Source: Flavobacterium sp. SUN046 (GTDB taxonomy: Bacteria; Bacteroidota; Bacteroidia; Flavobacteriales; Flavobacteriaceae). From it: a stretch of DNA of 50,237 nucleotides. This document shows positions 26,303 to 35,044 of the stretch, in pieces. The position numbers were made by a program, and so were the translations under genes. The stretch covers positions 1-50,237 of the forward strand of contig NZ_JAPQNT010000015.1 of assembly GCF_028867965.1 (NCBI RefSeq), given 5' to 3'. Under the pieces are notes generated by a model, which was not told where the DNA came from, ran no database searches, and saw only the letters and a program-made list of their open reading frames with translations. Position 1 is the first letter of the stretch, and each line of letters begins with the position of its first letter.

Positions 26303-26316
26303 TCATTGCGAGGAAC
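26303..26316. repeat. Copy of the TCATTGCGAGGAAC dispersed repeat
   Basis: TCATTGCGAGGAAC is the start of a dispersed short repeat found in many bacterial genomes. Related copies are at 28736-28748 and 28826-28851, all in the non-coding gaps of the kdp locus. This one lies just upstream of the kinase start codon. Confidence 0.6.
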
Positions 26317-26402
26317 AAATTTTATCCTCTAAATTAATTTGTTATTTTTCCACAAATTATCACAAATTATATTTGCGGAAATTTTCATAATTCATACTTA
26401 TT

Positions 26403-27530
26403 TTATGACAAAATCACTAAATCAACATTCGATTTCGAAAGACTATTCAGCATTCTTCTAAAAATTGTTGTAGCCAAAATAACTTTAAATAAATTGAAAT
26501 GCGGTTTACCTATACAAACGGTTGTTATGTCTTTGTCTGCGACAATTTTCAACATGGCATCTGAAATATTTGAGGCTTCTATTTTTATAACTTCAGCTCC
26601 AAGTTGCGTTGCTAATTTAAAATTATTTATAAGAAAACGTTGCTTGTCTAATGCTATTTTATCCGGACTTTCTTTTGGTGTTTCTACATATAACAAGTAC
26701 CAAATTCCGTTGTAATAACTTGCCAATCGTGCCGCTTTTCTGATCACAATTTTTGCAGTTTTATCATTACTACTTATGCAAGCTAATAATTTTTCGTGCT
26801 TAATTCCTGTATTTTTTGGAACTTCACTTTCTACTTTTCTCACGACCTGACTTGCCACTTCTTTCAACGCCAATTCACGCAATTGCAAAATTTGATCTGA
26901 TTTGAAAAAGTTAGTTAAAGCCGTTTGAATTTTATCTTGTGTATAAATTTTACCTTCTTTTAAACGTGTAATCAAATCTTCGGCAGTCAAATCGATATTC
27001 ACAACTTCATCCGCCAATCGCAACACATTATCAGGCACTCGCTCCAAAACATCAATGTTGGTAATGCGTTTTACATCTTCGTTCAAACTCTCAATATGCT
27101 GAATATTGACAGCCGAAATCACATTTATTCCAGCTTCTAGAATTTCTAAAACATCTTGCCAACGCTTTTCATTTTTGCTGCCTTCTACATTGGTATGAGC
27201 CAATTCATCTACGATTACAACTTCTGGACGGAGATTTATAATCGCTTGCACATCCATTTCTTCTAATTGTTTTCCTTTATAGAAAATACTTCTTCTCGGA
27301 ATTACAGGCAAACCACCTAACAATTCGTGGGTTTCTTTTCGGAAATGCGTTTCAATATAACCAATTTTAACGTCAATTCCGTTTTTCAACAATGAATGTG
27401 CTTCTTGCAACATACGAAACGTTTTGCCCACACCAGCACTCATACCAATGTAGATTTTGAACTTTCCTTTACGCGATTTCTGAATTAAATCTAGGAAATG
27501 TTGGGCGTTATTTTGTTTTTCTTGTTCCAT
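26403..27530 (-). CDS. kdpD: KdpD sensor half (KdpD N-terminal domain plus USP domain, no kinase)
   Basis: A 375-residue cytoplasmic protein corresponding only to the N-terminal part of E. coli KdpD (about 895 residues). It has Walker A GMSAGVGKT (29-37), Walker B VVDELAHTN, and a universal-stress-protein-like domain at the C-terminus (about 245-375). The four transmembrane helices, GAF and kinase domains are absent and there is no disrupted remnant after the stop, so this is a domain split, not a frameshift. In E. coli this domain binds ATP, c-di-AMP or IIANtr and tunes the kinase. ATG 27530 is used; an in-frame GTG at 27542 lies in a repeat. Confidence 0.88.
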   Translation of the reverse strand: MEQEKQNNAQHFLDLIQKSRKGKFKIYIGMSAGVGKTFRMLQEAHSLLKNGIDVKIGYIETHFRKETHELLGGLPVIPRRSIFYKGKQLEEMDVQAIINLRPEVVIVDELAHTNVEGSKNEKRWQDVLEILEAGINVISAVNIQHIESLNEDVKRITNIDVLERVPDNVLRLADEVVNIDLTAEDLITRLKEGKIYTQDKIQTALTNFFKSDQILQLRELALKEVASQVVRKVESEVPKNTGIKHEKLLACISSNDKTAKIVIRKAARLASYYNGIWYLLYVETPKESPDKIALDKQRFLINNFKLATQLGAEVIKIEASNISDAMLKIVADKDITTVCIGKPHFNLFKVILATTIFRRMLNSLSKSNVDLVILS

Positions 27531-27537
27531 ATTTTTA

Positions 27538-27640
27538 GCCACGAAGGCACAAAGTCACGAAGATTAAATTATATATTACAATTACAAAGTTTAAAATAAT
27601 AATTTTAAAAAAAGACTTTGCGACTTTGTGTCTTCGTGGC
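27538..27640. repeat. Inverted pair of the GCCACGAAGGCACAAAG repeat
   Basis: GCCACGAAGGCACAAAGTC (27538-27556) and GACTTTGTGTCTTCGTGGC (27622-27640) pair with a single mismatch over 19 bases, framing about 65 bases of A+T-rich sequence. A related direct copy occurs at 29542-29566. The pair overlaps the alternative GTG start of kdpD and ends at the porin stop codon. Repeats of this consensus are scattered in many Bacteroidota genomes. Confidence 0.7.
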
Positions 27641-27646
27641 AAATAC

Positions 27647-28729
27647 TTAAAACGAAATAGCCAACGAAGTCGTCAAAAACGTATTTTGATTCGTAGGATT
27701 TCCGTTTCTCAAAAATACCTCATCTTTACTATTCAAATTTCTAGCTTCAATTCTAAACATTATATTATCTGCAATTAGGTAATCAAAATTTGCAGAAACT
27801 CCAAAGGTTTTAAATCCGTTTTCAGTTCCAGTACTAATAATAACACCTTTTTCATCTTGATAATATTCACCTCTAAAACCCAATTGTACTTTGGCTGTTG
27901 GCTTGTATTGGGCAATAATTACTGGTGAATACCAAACATCATATTTATTACTTTTATTGGCAGTTTGTTGTGATCCAATATCAAAACCAGTAATCAAACT
28001 TGTTTTATTTGTAACTTTAAATTGACCATAAAAATTATTAAAATAACGCCATTTTTTATTCACATCAGGTTGTTCGTTTCCAATATAAGTACTCCAATTC
28101 AATGTGGCTTTTGAGGATGGTTTATAGGTTATTTGTGTTCCAAAAGCTGGTGTTTGATTACCATTAATTTTCTGAATACGTTGCCAACCGTTTAAATACA
28201 TCGCTGCTAAATACCATTTTTCTGATTTAGAAGTGTATCCAATTTTTACACCAGCTTCATAATATGGCGAATTATCTGCCAATATACTTCTAGTCAAATT
28301 AATACAATCTTTTCCAATTGCACTTTCAAAACCAATGTGCGACGGCATAATTCCGGCATCTACCCAAAGATTGTGATTCGATGCTATTTTTACACCAACA
28401 TTGGCTTCAAATACATTTTTTAATAAATCTTGTTCGCCAGCCAAGTTATATTCTGGATAAGTTCCTACCATTAAGGCAAAATTTCCACGCACATTATCTT
28501 TAGTATAATTCGCTTTTACATAGCCTAAATTAAGGTTTAATTCATTGTGTTTATTATGACTGTAAACAAATCCGGGTCGTAAATGATTCTCAGGATTACC
28601 AAAATCATAACTGTAATACGTTTCTAAATATCCAGAAAACGTGAATGGACTTTTTTCTTTTGCTGCTTCCTGAGCTTTAATTGTTGTAAATCCGAAAGCT
28701 AGTAAAGCTGTAACTATTATTTTTTTCAT
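27647..28729 (-). CDS. Outer-membrane porin of the kdp locus (OprP/phosphate-porin-like)
   Basis: A 360-residue secreted beta-barrel: signal peptide MKKIIVTALLAFGFTTIKAQ, then alternating strands such as TFSGYLETYYSYDFGNPEN, KHNELNLNLGYVKANYTKDNV and a C-terminal strand ending TSLAISF (terminal phenylalanine, the outer-membrane insertion signal). It resembles the outer-membrane beta-barrel proteins annotated as porins beside kdp genes in Flavobacteria, so it may let potassium cross the outer membrane. Start 28729 is chosen; an in-frame ATG at 28741 falls inside the GTCATTGCGAGG repeat. Confidence 0.82.
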   Translation of the reverse strand: MKKIIVTALLAFGFTTIKAQEAAKEKSPFTFSGYLETYYSYDFGNPENHLRPGFVYSHNKHNELNLNLGYVKANYTKDNVRGNFALMVGTYPEYNLAGEQDLLKNVFEANVGVKIASNHNLWVDAGIMPSHIGFESAIGKDCINLTRSILADNSPYYEAGVKIGYTSKSEKWYLAAMYLNGWQRIQKINGNQTPAFGTQITYKPSSKATLNWSTYIGNEQPDVNKKWRYFNNFYGQFKVTNKTSLITGFDIGSQQTANKSNKYDVWYSPVIIAQYKPTAKVQLGFRGEYYQDEKGVIISTGTENGFKTFGVSANFDYLIADNIMFRIEARNLNSKDEVFLRNGNPTNQNTFLTTSLAISF

Positions 28730-28735
28730 TTTATT

Positions 28736-28851
28736 TGTCATTGCGAGGTATTAAGCAGTCTCATCCTCTTTTAATATTGTTATTATTATTTTTATTTGAA
28801 GCAAATCCAGCTATCCGTTACAATCTGTCATTGCGAGGATCGAAGCAATCT
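28736..28851. repeat. Two TGTCATTGCGAGG repeats upstream of the porin gene
   Basis: TGTCATTGCGAGG (28736-28748, partial) and TGTCATTGCGAGGATCGAAGCAATCT in parts (28826-28851, with GCGAGGATCGAAGCAATC). They form a direct pair 90 bases apart in the 228-base kdpC-porin gap. The gap (28730-28957) also has tandem AAGTCTTAATAC at 28932-28943 and 28953-28964, reaching into the kdpC stop; no gene is seen there. Confidence 0.65.
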
Positions 28852-28957
28852 AATCATAATTAAATTTCGCAACGACATGATTTCCAGGGATATGAGCTAA
28901 GTAATCATATTTTTAAAGAATTTTTTATTAAAAGTCTTAATACTTAATACTAAAGTC

Positions 28958-29521
28958 TTAATACATTATTTTATCCAATGCAATATTCAACTGCAACACG
29001 TTAATTTTTTCAGTTCCCAAACAGCCTAAAAGTGGTGCAACAGTATTTTCTTTAATCAAAGTCAGAACTTTTTCTTCCGAAATATTTCTCACTGTGGCAA
29101 TTCTGTTTGCTTGCACTTTTGCTCCTTGCACTGAAATATTTGGATCCAATCCACTTCCAGAAGCTGTAACCAATTCTGACGGCACTTCACTCCTTTTCAC
29201 CGTTGGATTTTTCAATAAAAAAGTATCTATTCTTGTTTTTACTTCTGCTAGATACTCAGGATTTGTTGTTCCTTTATTACTTCCGCCAGAACCTGCCGCG
29301 TTATAATCAACCGCCGATGGTCGTGACCAAAAATACTTATTTTCAGTGAATTTTTGTGCAACATTAATGTGATGGTTTTTTCCGTTTACCGTAACAATTT
29401 CACCTTTTCCCTGATTTGGCGCCAATTGTGCAATACCATATATACTTAAGGTGTAAAACCCTGCAAAAAACAACGCGCAAAATAAGGTTAATCTAATTGC
29501 TAGTATTATATTTTCTTTCAT
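28958..29521 (-). CDS. kdpC: Potassium-transporting ATPase subunit C
   Basis: A 187-residue KdpC: one N-terminal membrane anchor (about 6-28), then a periplasmic domain with ENKYFWSRPSAVDYNAAGSGGSN and SGLDPNIS, both family hallmarks. KdpC stabilises the KdpFABC complex and is thought to help couple ATP binding. ATG 29521 (MKENIILAIRL) is chosen because it begins right at the anchor; an in-frame start at 29614 would give a 31-residue basic extension that overlaps the kdpB end and contains the dispersed repeat at 29542-29566. Confidence 0.92.
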   Translation of the reverse strand: MKENIILAIRLTLFCALFFAGFYTLSIYGIAQLAPNQGKGEIVTVNGKNHHINVAQKFTENKYFWSRPSAVDYNAAGSGGSNKGTTNPEYLAEVKTRIDTFLLKNPTVKRSEVPSELVTASGSGLDPNISVQGAKVQANRIATVRNISEEKVLTLIKENTVAPLLGCLGTEKINVLQLNIALDKIMY

Positions 29522-29541
29522 GTTTTCTATTTTTTTGTTAT

Positions 29542-29566
29542 GCCACGAAGACGCTAAGGCACAAAG
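29542..29566. repeat. Copy of the GCCACGAAG...GGCACAAAG repeat
   Basis: GCCACGAAGACGCTAAGGC followed by ACAAAG. Related to the pair at 27538-27640. It lies in the 85-base gap between kdpB and kdpC, which otherwise holds only pyrimidine-rich sequence. Confidence 0.6.
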
Positions 29567-29606
29567 TTTTTTTCTATTTTCTATTATCTTTCTTCTTTTC
29601 TTTTTT

Positions 29607-31625
29607 TTAAACAAACAACGCTACAGCTAAATCAATCAATTTTATCCCGATAAACGGAATGATAATGCCACCAATTCCGTAGATGAATAAATTTCTACGT
29701 AACAACGCTGATGCACCAATTGGTTTGTAAGCAACACCTCTTAACGCAAGCGGAATCAAGAACGGAATAATAATCGCATTGAAAATTACTGCTGATAAAA
29801 TCGCACTTTGTGGGCTGTGCAAATGCATAATATTCAAACCTTGCAATGCTGGAATTGCCGTAATAAACAACGCTGGAATAATAGCAAAATACTTCGCCAC
29901 ATCATTCGCAATCGAAAAAGTTGTTAGCGTTCCTCTGGTCATCAAAAGTTGTTTTCCAATTTCAACAATTTCAATCAATTTCGTTGGATCATTGTCTAAA
30001 TCAACCATGTTTCCGGCTTCTTTTGCAGCTTGAGTTCCGCTGTTCATGGCAACACCAACGTTTGCCTGAGCTAAAGCCGGAGCATCATTTGTTCCATCAC
30101 CCATCATCGCAACCAATCTTCCTTCAGCCTGTTCTTTTTTGATATAGTTCATTTTATCTTCTGGTTTGGCTTCGGCAATAAAATCATCAACACCTGCTTT
30201 TTCAGCGATAAATTTAGCTGTCAACGGATTATCTCCAGTTACCATTACCGTTTTGATTCCCATTTTGCGTAGTCTTTCAAAACGTTCTTTCATTCCAGTT
30301 TTGATAATGTCTTGCAACTCAATCACACCTTGAACCTGATTGTTTTTGATTACCACTAAAGGCGTTCCACCATTTGAAGAAATGTCAATTACTTTTTGAG
30401 CTGTATCTTCTGGAAAAGGAATTCCTGCTTGTTGGGAGATATTTTTTGCAGCATCTTGTGCTCCTTTTCTAATGTTGGTTCCATCTTTCAGAACCACACC
30501 AGAAGTTCTGGTTTCTGCCGTAAATTTGATCAACGTTGCTCCTTCAATGGATAATTTATTCGCAACTTCAGCTCCTGCTAATTCGACAATACTTTTTCCT
30601 TCCGGAGTATCATCTGCCAAAGAACTCAATACGGCTGATTTTATAAAATCATCTTGTGAAATTCCTTTTGTTGGATAAAAACTAGTGGCTTTTCGGTTTC
30701 CAATTGTTATTGTTCCGGTTTTATCTAAAAGCAACACATCAATATCTCCAGCAGTTTCAACCGCTTTTCCTGATTTTGTGATTACGTTGGCACGCAAAGC
30801 TCTGTCCATTCCGGCAATTCCGATGGCTGATAATAAACCGCCAATTGTGGTTGGAATCAAACACACAAATAATGCAATAAAAGAAGCAATTGTGATTGGT
30901 GCGTTCGCATATTTTGCAAAAGGTGCTAAGGATACGGTTACAATAATAAACACTAAAGTAAATCCTGCTAACAAAATCGTTAAGGCAATTTCGTTTGGTG
31001 TTTTTTGACGGCTTGCTCCTTCTACCAAAGCAATCATTTTGTCTAGAAAACTTTCGCCCGGTTCTGACGTTACCTGAACTTTTATTTTATCCGATAAGAC
31101 TTTTGTACCGCCAGTTACCGATGATTTATCGCCACCAGATTCTCTAATTACTGGAGCACTTTCTCCAGTAATGGCACTTTCATCAATAGTTGCTAAACCT
31201 TCAATAATTTCTCCATCAGTTGCAATAATATCACCAGCTTCGCAAACAAATACATCGCCTTTTTTTAACTGAGCTGATGAAATGGTTTGTCCGTTTTCTA
31301 ATTTGGCTGGAGTTTCTTCACGTGTTTTTCGTAAACTATCAGCTTGTGCTTTTCCTCTGGCTTCGGCGATTGCTTCAGCGAAATTAGCAAACAATAAAGT
31401 GATTAATAATACTAGAAAAACAATGAAGTTATACATAAAACTTCCTTGTGATGCTTCTCCGGATAAAATCCAAAGACACACAAAAAACATTACTATGGTT
31501 CCGATTTCCACTGTAAACATTACAGGATTACGGAACATTATTTTGGGATTTAATTTCACAAAAGATTGTTTGAAGGCTTCTTGAACCAACTCTTTTTGAA
31601 ATAAATTATTTTGAGATGTACTCAT
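29607..31625 (-). CDS. kdpB: Potassium-transporting P-type ATPase subunit B
   Basis: A 672-residue P-type ATPase. Phosphorylated Asp301 is in [10 protein letters not shown], the actuator motif TGES at 154-157, the nucleotide-binding KGAQDA region follows, and [13 protein letters not shown] is the hinge motif. Seven membrane helices are expected, with the [21 protein letters not shown] segment after helix 4. KdpB hydrolyses ATP to drive high-affinity K+ import through KdpA. It lies 9 bases after kdpA and shares the operon. Confidence 0.96.
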   Translation of the reverse strand: MSTSQNNLFQKELVQEAFKQSFVKLNPKIMFRNPVMFTVEIGTIVMFFVCLWILSGEASQGSFMYNFIVFLVLLITLLFANFAEAIAEARGKAQADSLRKTREETPAKLENGQTISSAQLKKGDVFVCEAGDIIATDGEIIEGLATIDESAITGESAPVIRESGGDKSSVTGGTKVLSDKIKVQVTSEPGESFLDKMIALVEGASRQKTPNEIALTILLAGFTLVFIIVTVSLAPFAKYANAPITIASFIALFVCLIPTTIGGLLSAIGIAGMDRALRANVITKSGKAVETAGDIDVLLLDKTGTITIGNRKATSFYPTKGISQDDFIKSAVLSSLADDTPEGKSIVELAGAEVANKLSIEGATLIKFTAETRTSGVVLKDGTNIRKGAQDAAKNISQQAGIPFPEDTAQKVIDISSNGGTPLVVIKNNQVQGVIELQDIIKTGMKERFERLRKMGIKTVMVTGDNPLTAKFIAEKAGVDDFIAEAKPEDKMNYIKKEQAEGRLVAMMGDGTNDAPALAQANVGVAMNSGTQAAKEAGNMVDLDNDPTKLIEIVEIGKQLLMTRGTLTTFSIANDVAKYFAIIPALFITAIPALQGLNIMHLHSPQSAILSAVIFNAIIIPFLIPLALRGVAYKPIGASALLRRNLFIYGIGGIIIPFIGIKLIDLAVALFV

Positions 31626-31634
31626 GATTTTTAA

Positions 31635-33335
31635 TTATTTAGAGGTAAAAAATTCGGCAATTGGTCCTAATGTCAAAGCTGGAAAAAAGGATAACGCGGC
31701 TACGATTACGATTACGGCAAAAACCATCAATCCGAAAGTAGAAGTATCGGTTTTTAGCGTTCCGTTACTTTCTGGAACGTAACTTTTGTTGGCTAAAATT
31801 CCGGCAATAGCTACTGGTCCGATGATTGGTAAATATCGTCCAAGCAACATTACTATTCCAGTAGAAATATTCCAGAACTGAGTATTATCACCTAAGCCTT
31901 CAAATCCGCTACCATTATTAGCTGACGACGAAGTGAATTCGTATAACATTTCACTAAATCCATGATAACCCGGATTTGCGAGCCAACCAGCTAATGCTTC
32001 TGGATTTCCTGCATATAAATTACTCGCTAAAGCAGTCCCAACCAATATCAAAAACGGATGCAATAAGGCAATCATCATCGCGATTTTCATTTCTTTGGCT
32101 TCGATTTTCTTTCCGAGAAATTCTGGTGTTCTTCCGACCATTAATCCGCTGATGAAAACTCCAAGAATTATGAAAATATAGAAGTTCAGAAATCCAACAC
32201 CAACGCCGCCATAAAAGCAGTTTATCATCATTCCGAGTAAAGTTGTGATTCCTGTAATCGGCGTCATACTATCGTGCATTGCATTTACTGAACCGTTACT
32301 CGTACAAGTAGTATACGTTGCCCAATTCGCGGAAGCAGCAGCTCCGAAACGGACTTCTTTTCCTTCCATGCTTCCCATATTTTGAGCGATTCCGAGTTGG
32401 TGAATGTTGGTGCTTCCGTTCATTTCACTCATCACGGCAGGAATTAGTAAACTCAAAAATCCAATCGTCATTACGGCATAAATCGTCCATGCTAATTTTC
32501 TTCTTTTCAAGACAAATCCAAGTGCAAAAATCATCGCAATTGGAATTAGGAAAATCGAAACGGTTTCAACAATATTGGTCAAATAATTTGGGTTTTCCAT
32601 TGGGTTGGCTGAATTCGGACCGTAAAATCCGCCGCCATTTGTTCCTAATTGTTTGATAGCTACAAATGCTGCAACTGGTCCGCGACTTACATTTTGAGTT
32701 TGACCTTCTAAAGTGGTGATGGTATCTTTTCCTTCAAAAGTCATTGGCGTTCCGTTGAACAATAAAATTATTGCTACTATAAATGATAATGGTAACAAAA
32801 TTCTAGTGCAAGAACGAACGAAGAAACTATAAAAATTTCCAATAGTATCGGATGTTTTTTCTTTCATAGCCATAAAAACAGCAGCACAAATCGCCATTCC
32901 GCAACCAGCACTTATGAATTGCCAAAGCATTAAGGTTAATTGTCCTAAATACGACAAACCGCTTTCGCCTGAATAGTGTTGTAAATTGGTGTTTGTGATG
33001 AAACTTACTGTTGTATTAAACGCCAAATCGCCTGTCATGGAAGGATTTCCATCGGGATTTAAAGGTAACCAAACCATATTGGTCAACACTAACATTGATA
33101 TGACAAACCAAACTATATTGATTGACAATAAAGCAACCAAATGTTGTTTCCAATTCATTTGTTTGTTGGGATTGATACCACCAACTTTGTAAAATAAAGC
33201 ATCGATTGGATTGAAAATTTTATCCAGCCAAGTGCTTTCGTAATTAAATATTTTTCCGATGTAACGCCCTAATGGAATTGCCAGAAGCAAAACCAAACCA
33301 TAGGTTACAATAATTCCGAGGATTTCTGAGTTCAT
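31635..33335 (-). CDS. kdpA: Potassium-transporting ATPase subunit A
   Basis: A 566-residue polytopic K+ channel-like subunit of the superfamily of K+ transporters. The four selectivity-filter loops are recognisable: TNTNLQHYSGE, GTNGGGFYG, CTSNGSVNAMHDS and SANNGSGFEG. It binds K+ from outside and delivers it via the internal tunnel to KdpB. Its ATG is separated from the kdpF stop by only 2 bases, so translation is probably coupled. Length is typical of the family. Confidence 0.96.
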   Translation of the reverse strand: MNSEILGIIVTYGLVLLLAIPLGRYIGKIFNYESTWLDKIFNPIDALFYKVGGINPNKQMNWKQHLVALLSINIVWFVISMLVLTNMVWLPLNPDGNPSMTGDLAFNTTVSFITNTNLQHYSGESGLSYLGQLTLMLWQFISAGCGMAICAAVFMAMKEKTSDTIGNFYSFFVRSCTRILLPLSFIVAIILLFNGTPMTFEGKDTITTLEGQTQNVSRGPVAAFVAIKQLGTNGGGFYGPNSANPMENPNYLTNIVETVSIFLIPIAMIFALGFVLKRRKLAWTIYAVMTIGFLSLLIPAVMSEMNGSTNIHQLGIAQNMGSMEGKEVRFGAAASANWATYTTCTSNGSVNAMHDSMTPITGITTLLGMMINCFYGGVGVGFLNFYIFIILGVFISGLMVGRTPEFLGKKIEAKEMKIAMMIALLHPFLILVGTALASNLYAGNPEALAGWLANPGYHGFSEMLYEFTSSSANNGSGFEGLGDNTQFWNISTGIVMLLGRYLPIIGPVAIAGILANKSYVPESNGTLKTDTSTFGLMVFAVIVIVAALSFFPALTLGPIAEFFTSK

Positions 33336-33337
33336 TT

Positions 33338-33415
33338 TTAGAATTTTTCTGGTTTAACTAATACATAGCAGATGTAAATAAATACGGCTATGGCAATGAT
33401 GAAAAGTGCTGTCAT
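33338..33415 (-). CDS. kdpF: Potassium-transporting ATPase subunit F (25 residues)
   Basis: The minus strand encodes MTALFIIAIAVFIYICYVLV followed by KPEKF and TAA, 25 residues. One hydrophobic helix with the C-terminal VLVKPEKF pattern is the KdpF signature, the small lipid-like stabiliser of KdpFABC. It ends 2 bases before the kdpA start. It is short enough to be missed by gene callers. Confidence 0.93.
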   Translation of the reverse strand: MTALFIIAIAVFIYICYVLVKPEKF

Positions 33416-33418
33416 AAT

Positions 33419-33502
33419 TTAGATTTTTTCAAAAATGGTTATCATTTTAAAGAATAGCGCGAATAAAAGCAGTCCGCTTGCGATGAGAATTAGTGTAATC
33501 AT
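33419..33502 (-). CDS. Small membrane peptide upstream of kdpF (27 residues, unknown)
   Basis: The minus strand has an open frame of 27 residues, MITLILIASGLLLFALFFK then MITIFEKI, ending TAA 3 bases before the kdpF ATG. It is a single hydrophobic helix with a charged C-terminus, like a second KdpF-type peptide but without the KPEKF end. Position, spacing and the membrane character argue for a real gene of the kdp operon; it is the first gene after the likely promoter region. It is not a recognised family. Coding status is inferred, no family comparison was possible. Confidence 0.6.
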   Translation of the reverse strand: MITLILIASGLLLFALFFKMITIFEKI

Positions 33503-33524
33503 AAATTGAAATTATTGATTTGTT

Positions 33525-33609
33525 TTTCTCCACATGCCAAAAAACAGTCCAAAAAAAAATAATTTATTTAAAGCCTTGTTATAATTGAAGTTATCTATTT
33601 CGTGCCAAA
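33525..33609 (-). promoter_or_regulatory. Control region of the kdp operon with sigma-54-like boxes
   Basis: The gap before the 27-residue peptide has no TAnnTTTG box. On the minus strand it has TTGGCAC (33602-33608), a perfect -24 element for sigma-54 but without GC at the -12 position, and GGACTG then TTTTTTGGC (33536-33550), where GG and GC are 11 bases apart, one more than the standard 10. TGCC-N7-GGCA (33603-33617) is a short dyad. The nearby NtrC-type regulator makes sigma-54 control likely, but the exact promoter is unresolved. Confidence 0.35.
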
Positions 33610-33621
33610 AAAAGGCATAAA

Positions 33622-33648
33622 AAAACCCTATCATTTTGATAAGGTTTT
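33622..33648 (-). terminator. Terminator of the NtrC-type regulator gene
   Basis: The minus strand reads GAAAACCTTATC, loop, GATAGGGTTTT and then a U-run, an 11-bp stem with one mismatch. It ends the regulator transcript before the kdp control region. Confidence 0.8.
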
Positions 33649-33673
33649 CTCATTATAATAAGATTATATTTAT

Positions 33674-35014
33674 TTATTGAATGTTGTATTCGTCTAATTT
33701 TCGGTATAAAGTAGCAACGCCGATTTCTAGTAATCTTGCAGTTTCAGCTTTGTTGCCTTTCGTGTAGTTCAAAACTTTTTGAATATGAAGTTTTTCAATA
33801 CTTTGCATAGAAAAAGCTGACATTGATTTGTTGGTTTTATCTTCTTGATGCTGAATTTCATAAGGCAAAACTTCAGAAGTTAACGTATCGCCATTGCATA
33901 AAATAACCGAACGTTCAATAATATTTTTTAATTCTCTTACGTTTCCTGACCAATGGTAACTTTCTAATTTTTGAAGAAAATCAGGAACTATCTCTAAAGT
34001 TTTACGATTAATTTTTTGGGAGAATTTTTTAACAAAATAACTAGTTAAAGGTGAAATATCCTTAATTCGTTCACGCAATGGTGGAATAATTATTTCAAAA
34101 ATATTTAATCTAAAATACAAATCCGAACGAAAATTATGATTTTCACTTTCTGTTTTTAAATCTCTGTTGGTTGCTGCAATTAATCGGAAATTTGATTTTT
34201 TAGGAGTCGAATCTCCAATAGGAATATACTCGTTAGTTTCTAAAACACGAAGTAATTTGGCCTGCAATTCTAAAGGCATTTCACCAATTTCATCTAAAAA
34301 TAAAGTTCCGCCATTGGCTTCTTCTATAAAACCTTTTTTATCTTTTATTGCTCCTGTAAAAGCGCCTTGTTTGTGTCCGAATAATTCGCTTTCTAGAATT
34401 TCTTTACTAAAAGTACTGCAATTTAAAGCAACGAATGATTTTCCAACTCGGTTGCTATTTTCATGAATTGCTTGTGCAAAAACTTCTTTTCCGGTTCCAG
34501 TTTCGCCAGTTAATAAAACTGTTGAGTCGGTTTTAGCTACTTTTTTAGCTAAATCAATTACTTGTTCTAAAGCTTTCGATTTTCCTATAATTGTATCGAA
34601 AGAATATTTATCGGAAATGCGTTTTTCGAGTTGTTGCACTTTCTTTTGAAGTTGTACTTTTTCTAATGCTTTATGTAAAAGCGGAATAATTTTATCGTTA
34701 TCATCACCTTTCACAATATAGTCAAAAGCTCCATTCTTCATAGCTTTTACTCCATCTGAAATCTTTCCGAAAGCCGTTAATAATATAACTTCTGTTACCG
34801 GAAAGTTAGTTTTTATTTTTTCAAGAAAATCTACGCCGTTTCCATCAGGAAGCTTTACATCACATAGCACAACATCAATATCATTGTGTTCCAGTTTTTT
34901 AAAACCTGATTTTAAATCAGATGCTTCAAGAACTTCAAAACCATCTGATTTTACAATTCTGGCTAATAATCCGCGAAGTTTTTCTTCGTCGTCAATGATT
35001 AAAATAGTTTTCAA
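33674..35014 (-). CDS. NtrC-family sigma-54-dependent response regulator next to kdp
   Basis: A 446-residue regulator. The receiver domain has Asp52 (VVLCDVKLPDGNG). The AAA+ domain has Walker A GETGTGKE (170-177), the sigma-54 contact loop GAFTGA (217-222), Walker B GGTLFLDEIGEM; the C-terminal Fis-type helix-turn-helix is NKAETARLLEIGVATLYRKL (last 25 residues). In E. coli kdp is controlled by an OmpR-type regulator, KdpE; here the only regulator nearby is of the NtrC class. It is 30 bases after the NUDIX-type gene on the same strand and separated from kdp by a terminator. Confidence 0.94.
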   Translation of the reverse strand: MKTILIIDDEEKLRGLLARIVKSDGFEVLEASDLKSGFKKLEHNDIDVVLCDVKLPDGNGVDFLEKIKTNFPVTEVILLTAFGKISDGVKAMKNGAFDYIVKGDDNDKIIPLLHKALEKVQLQKKVQQLEKRISDKYSFDTIIGKSKALEQVIDLAKKVAKTDSTVLLTGETGTGKEVFAQAIHENSNRVGKSFVALNCSTFSKEILESELFGHKQGAFTGAIKDKKGFIEEANGGTLFLDEIGEMPLELQAKLLRVLETNEYIPIGDSTPKKSNFRLIAATNRDLKTESENHNFRSDLYFRLNIFEIIIPPLRERIKDISPLTSYFVKKFSQKINRKTLEIVPDFLQKLESYHWSGNVRELKNIIERSVILCNGDTLTSEVLPYEIQHQEDKTNKSMSAFSMQSIEKLHIQKVLNYTKGNKAETARLLEIGVATLYRKLDEYNIQ

Positions 35015-35044
35015 GTTGCGAATTATTTGAATTAAAAATTATTT

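Noticed and set aside
26403..27530. kdpD as a truncated pseudogene
   Set aside because: The frame ends cleanly, there is no remnant of the kinase part after it, and a full separate histidine kinase follows in the same operon.
29607..33335. Several long open frames on the plus strand opposite kdpA and kdpB (such as 30685-31008 and 31282-31584)
   Set aside because: They mirror the codon structure of conserved genes on the minus strand and have no family likeness, promoter or start context of their own.
33525..33609. A certain sigma-54 promoter for kdp
   Set aside because: No site has both boxes at the standard 10-base spacing; kept only as a low-confidence candidate.
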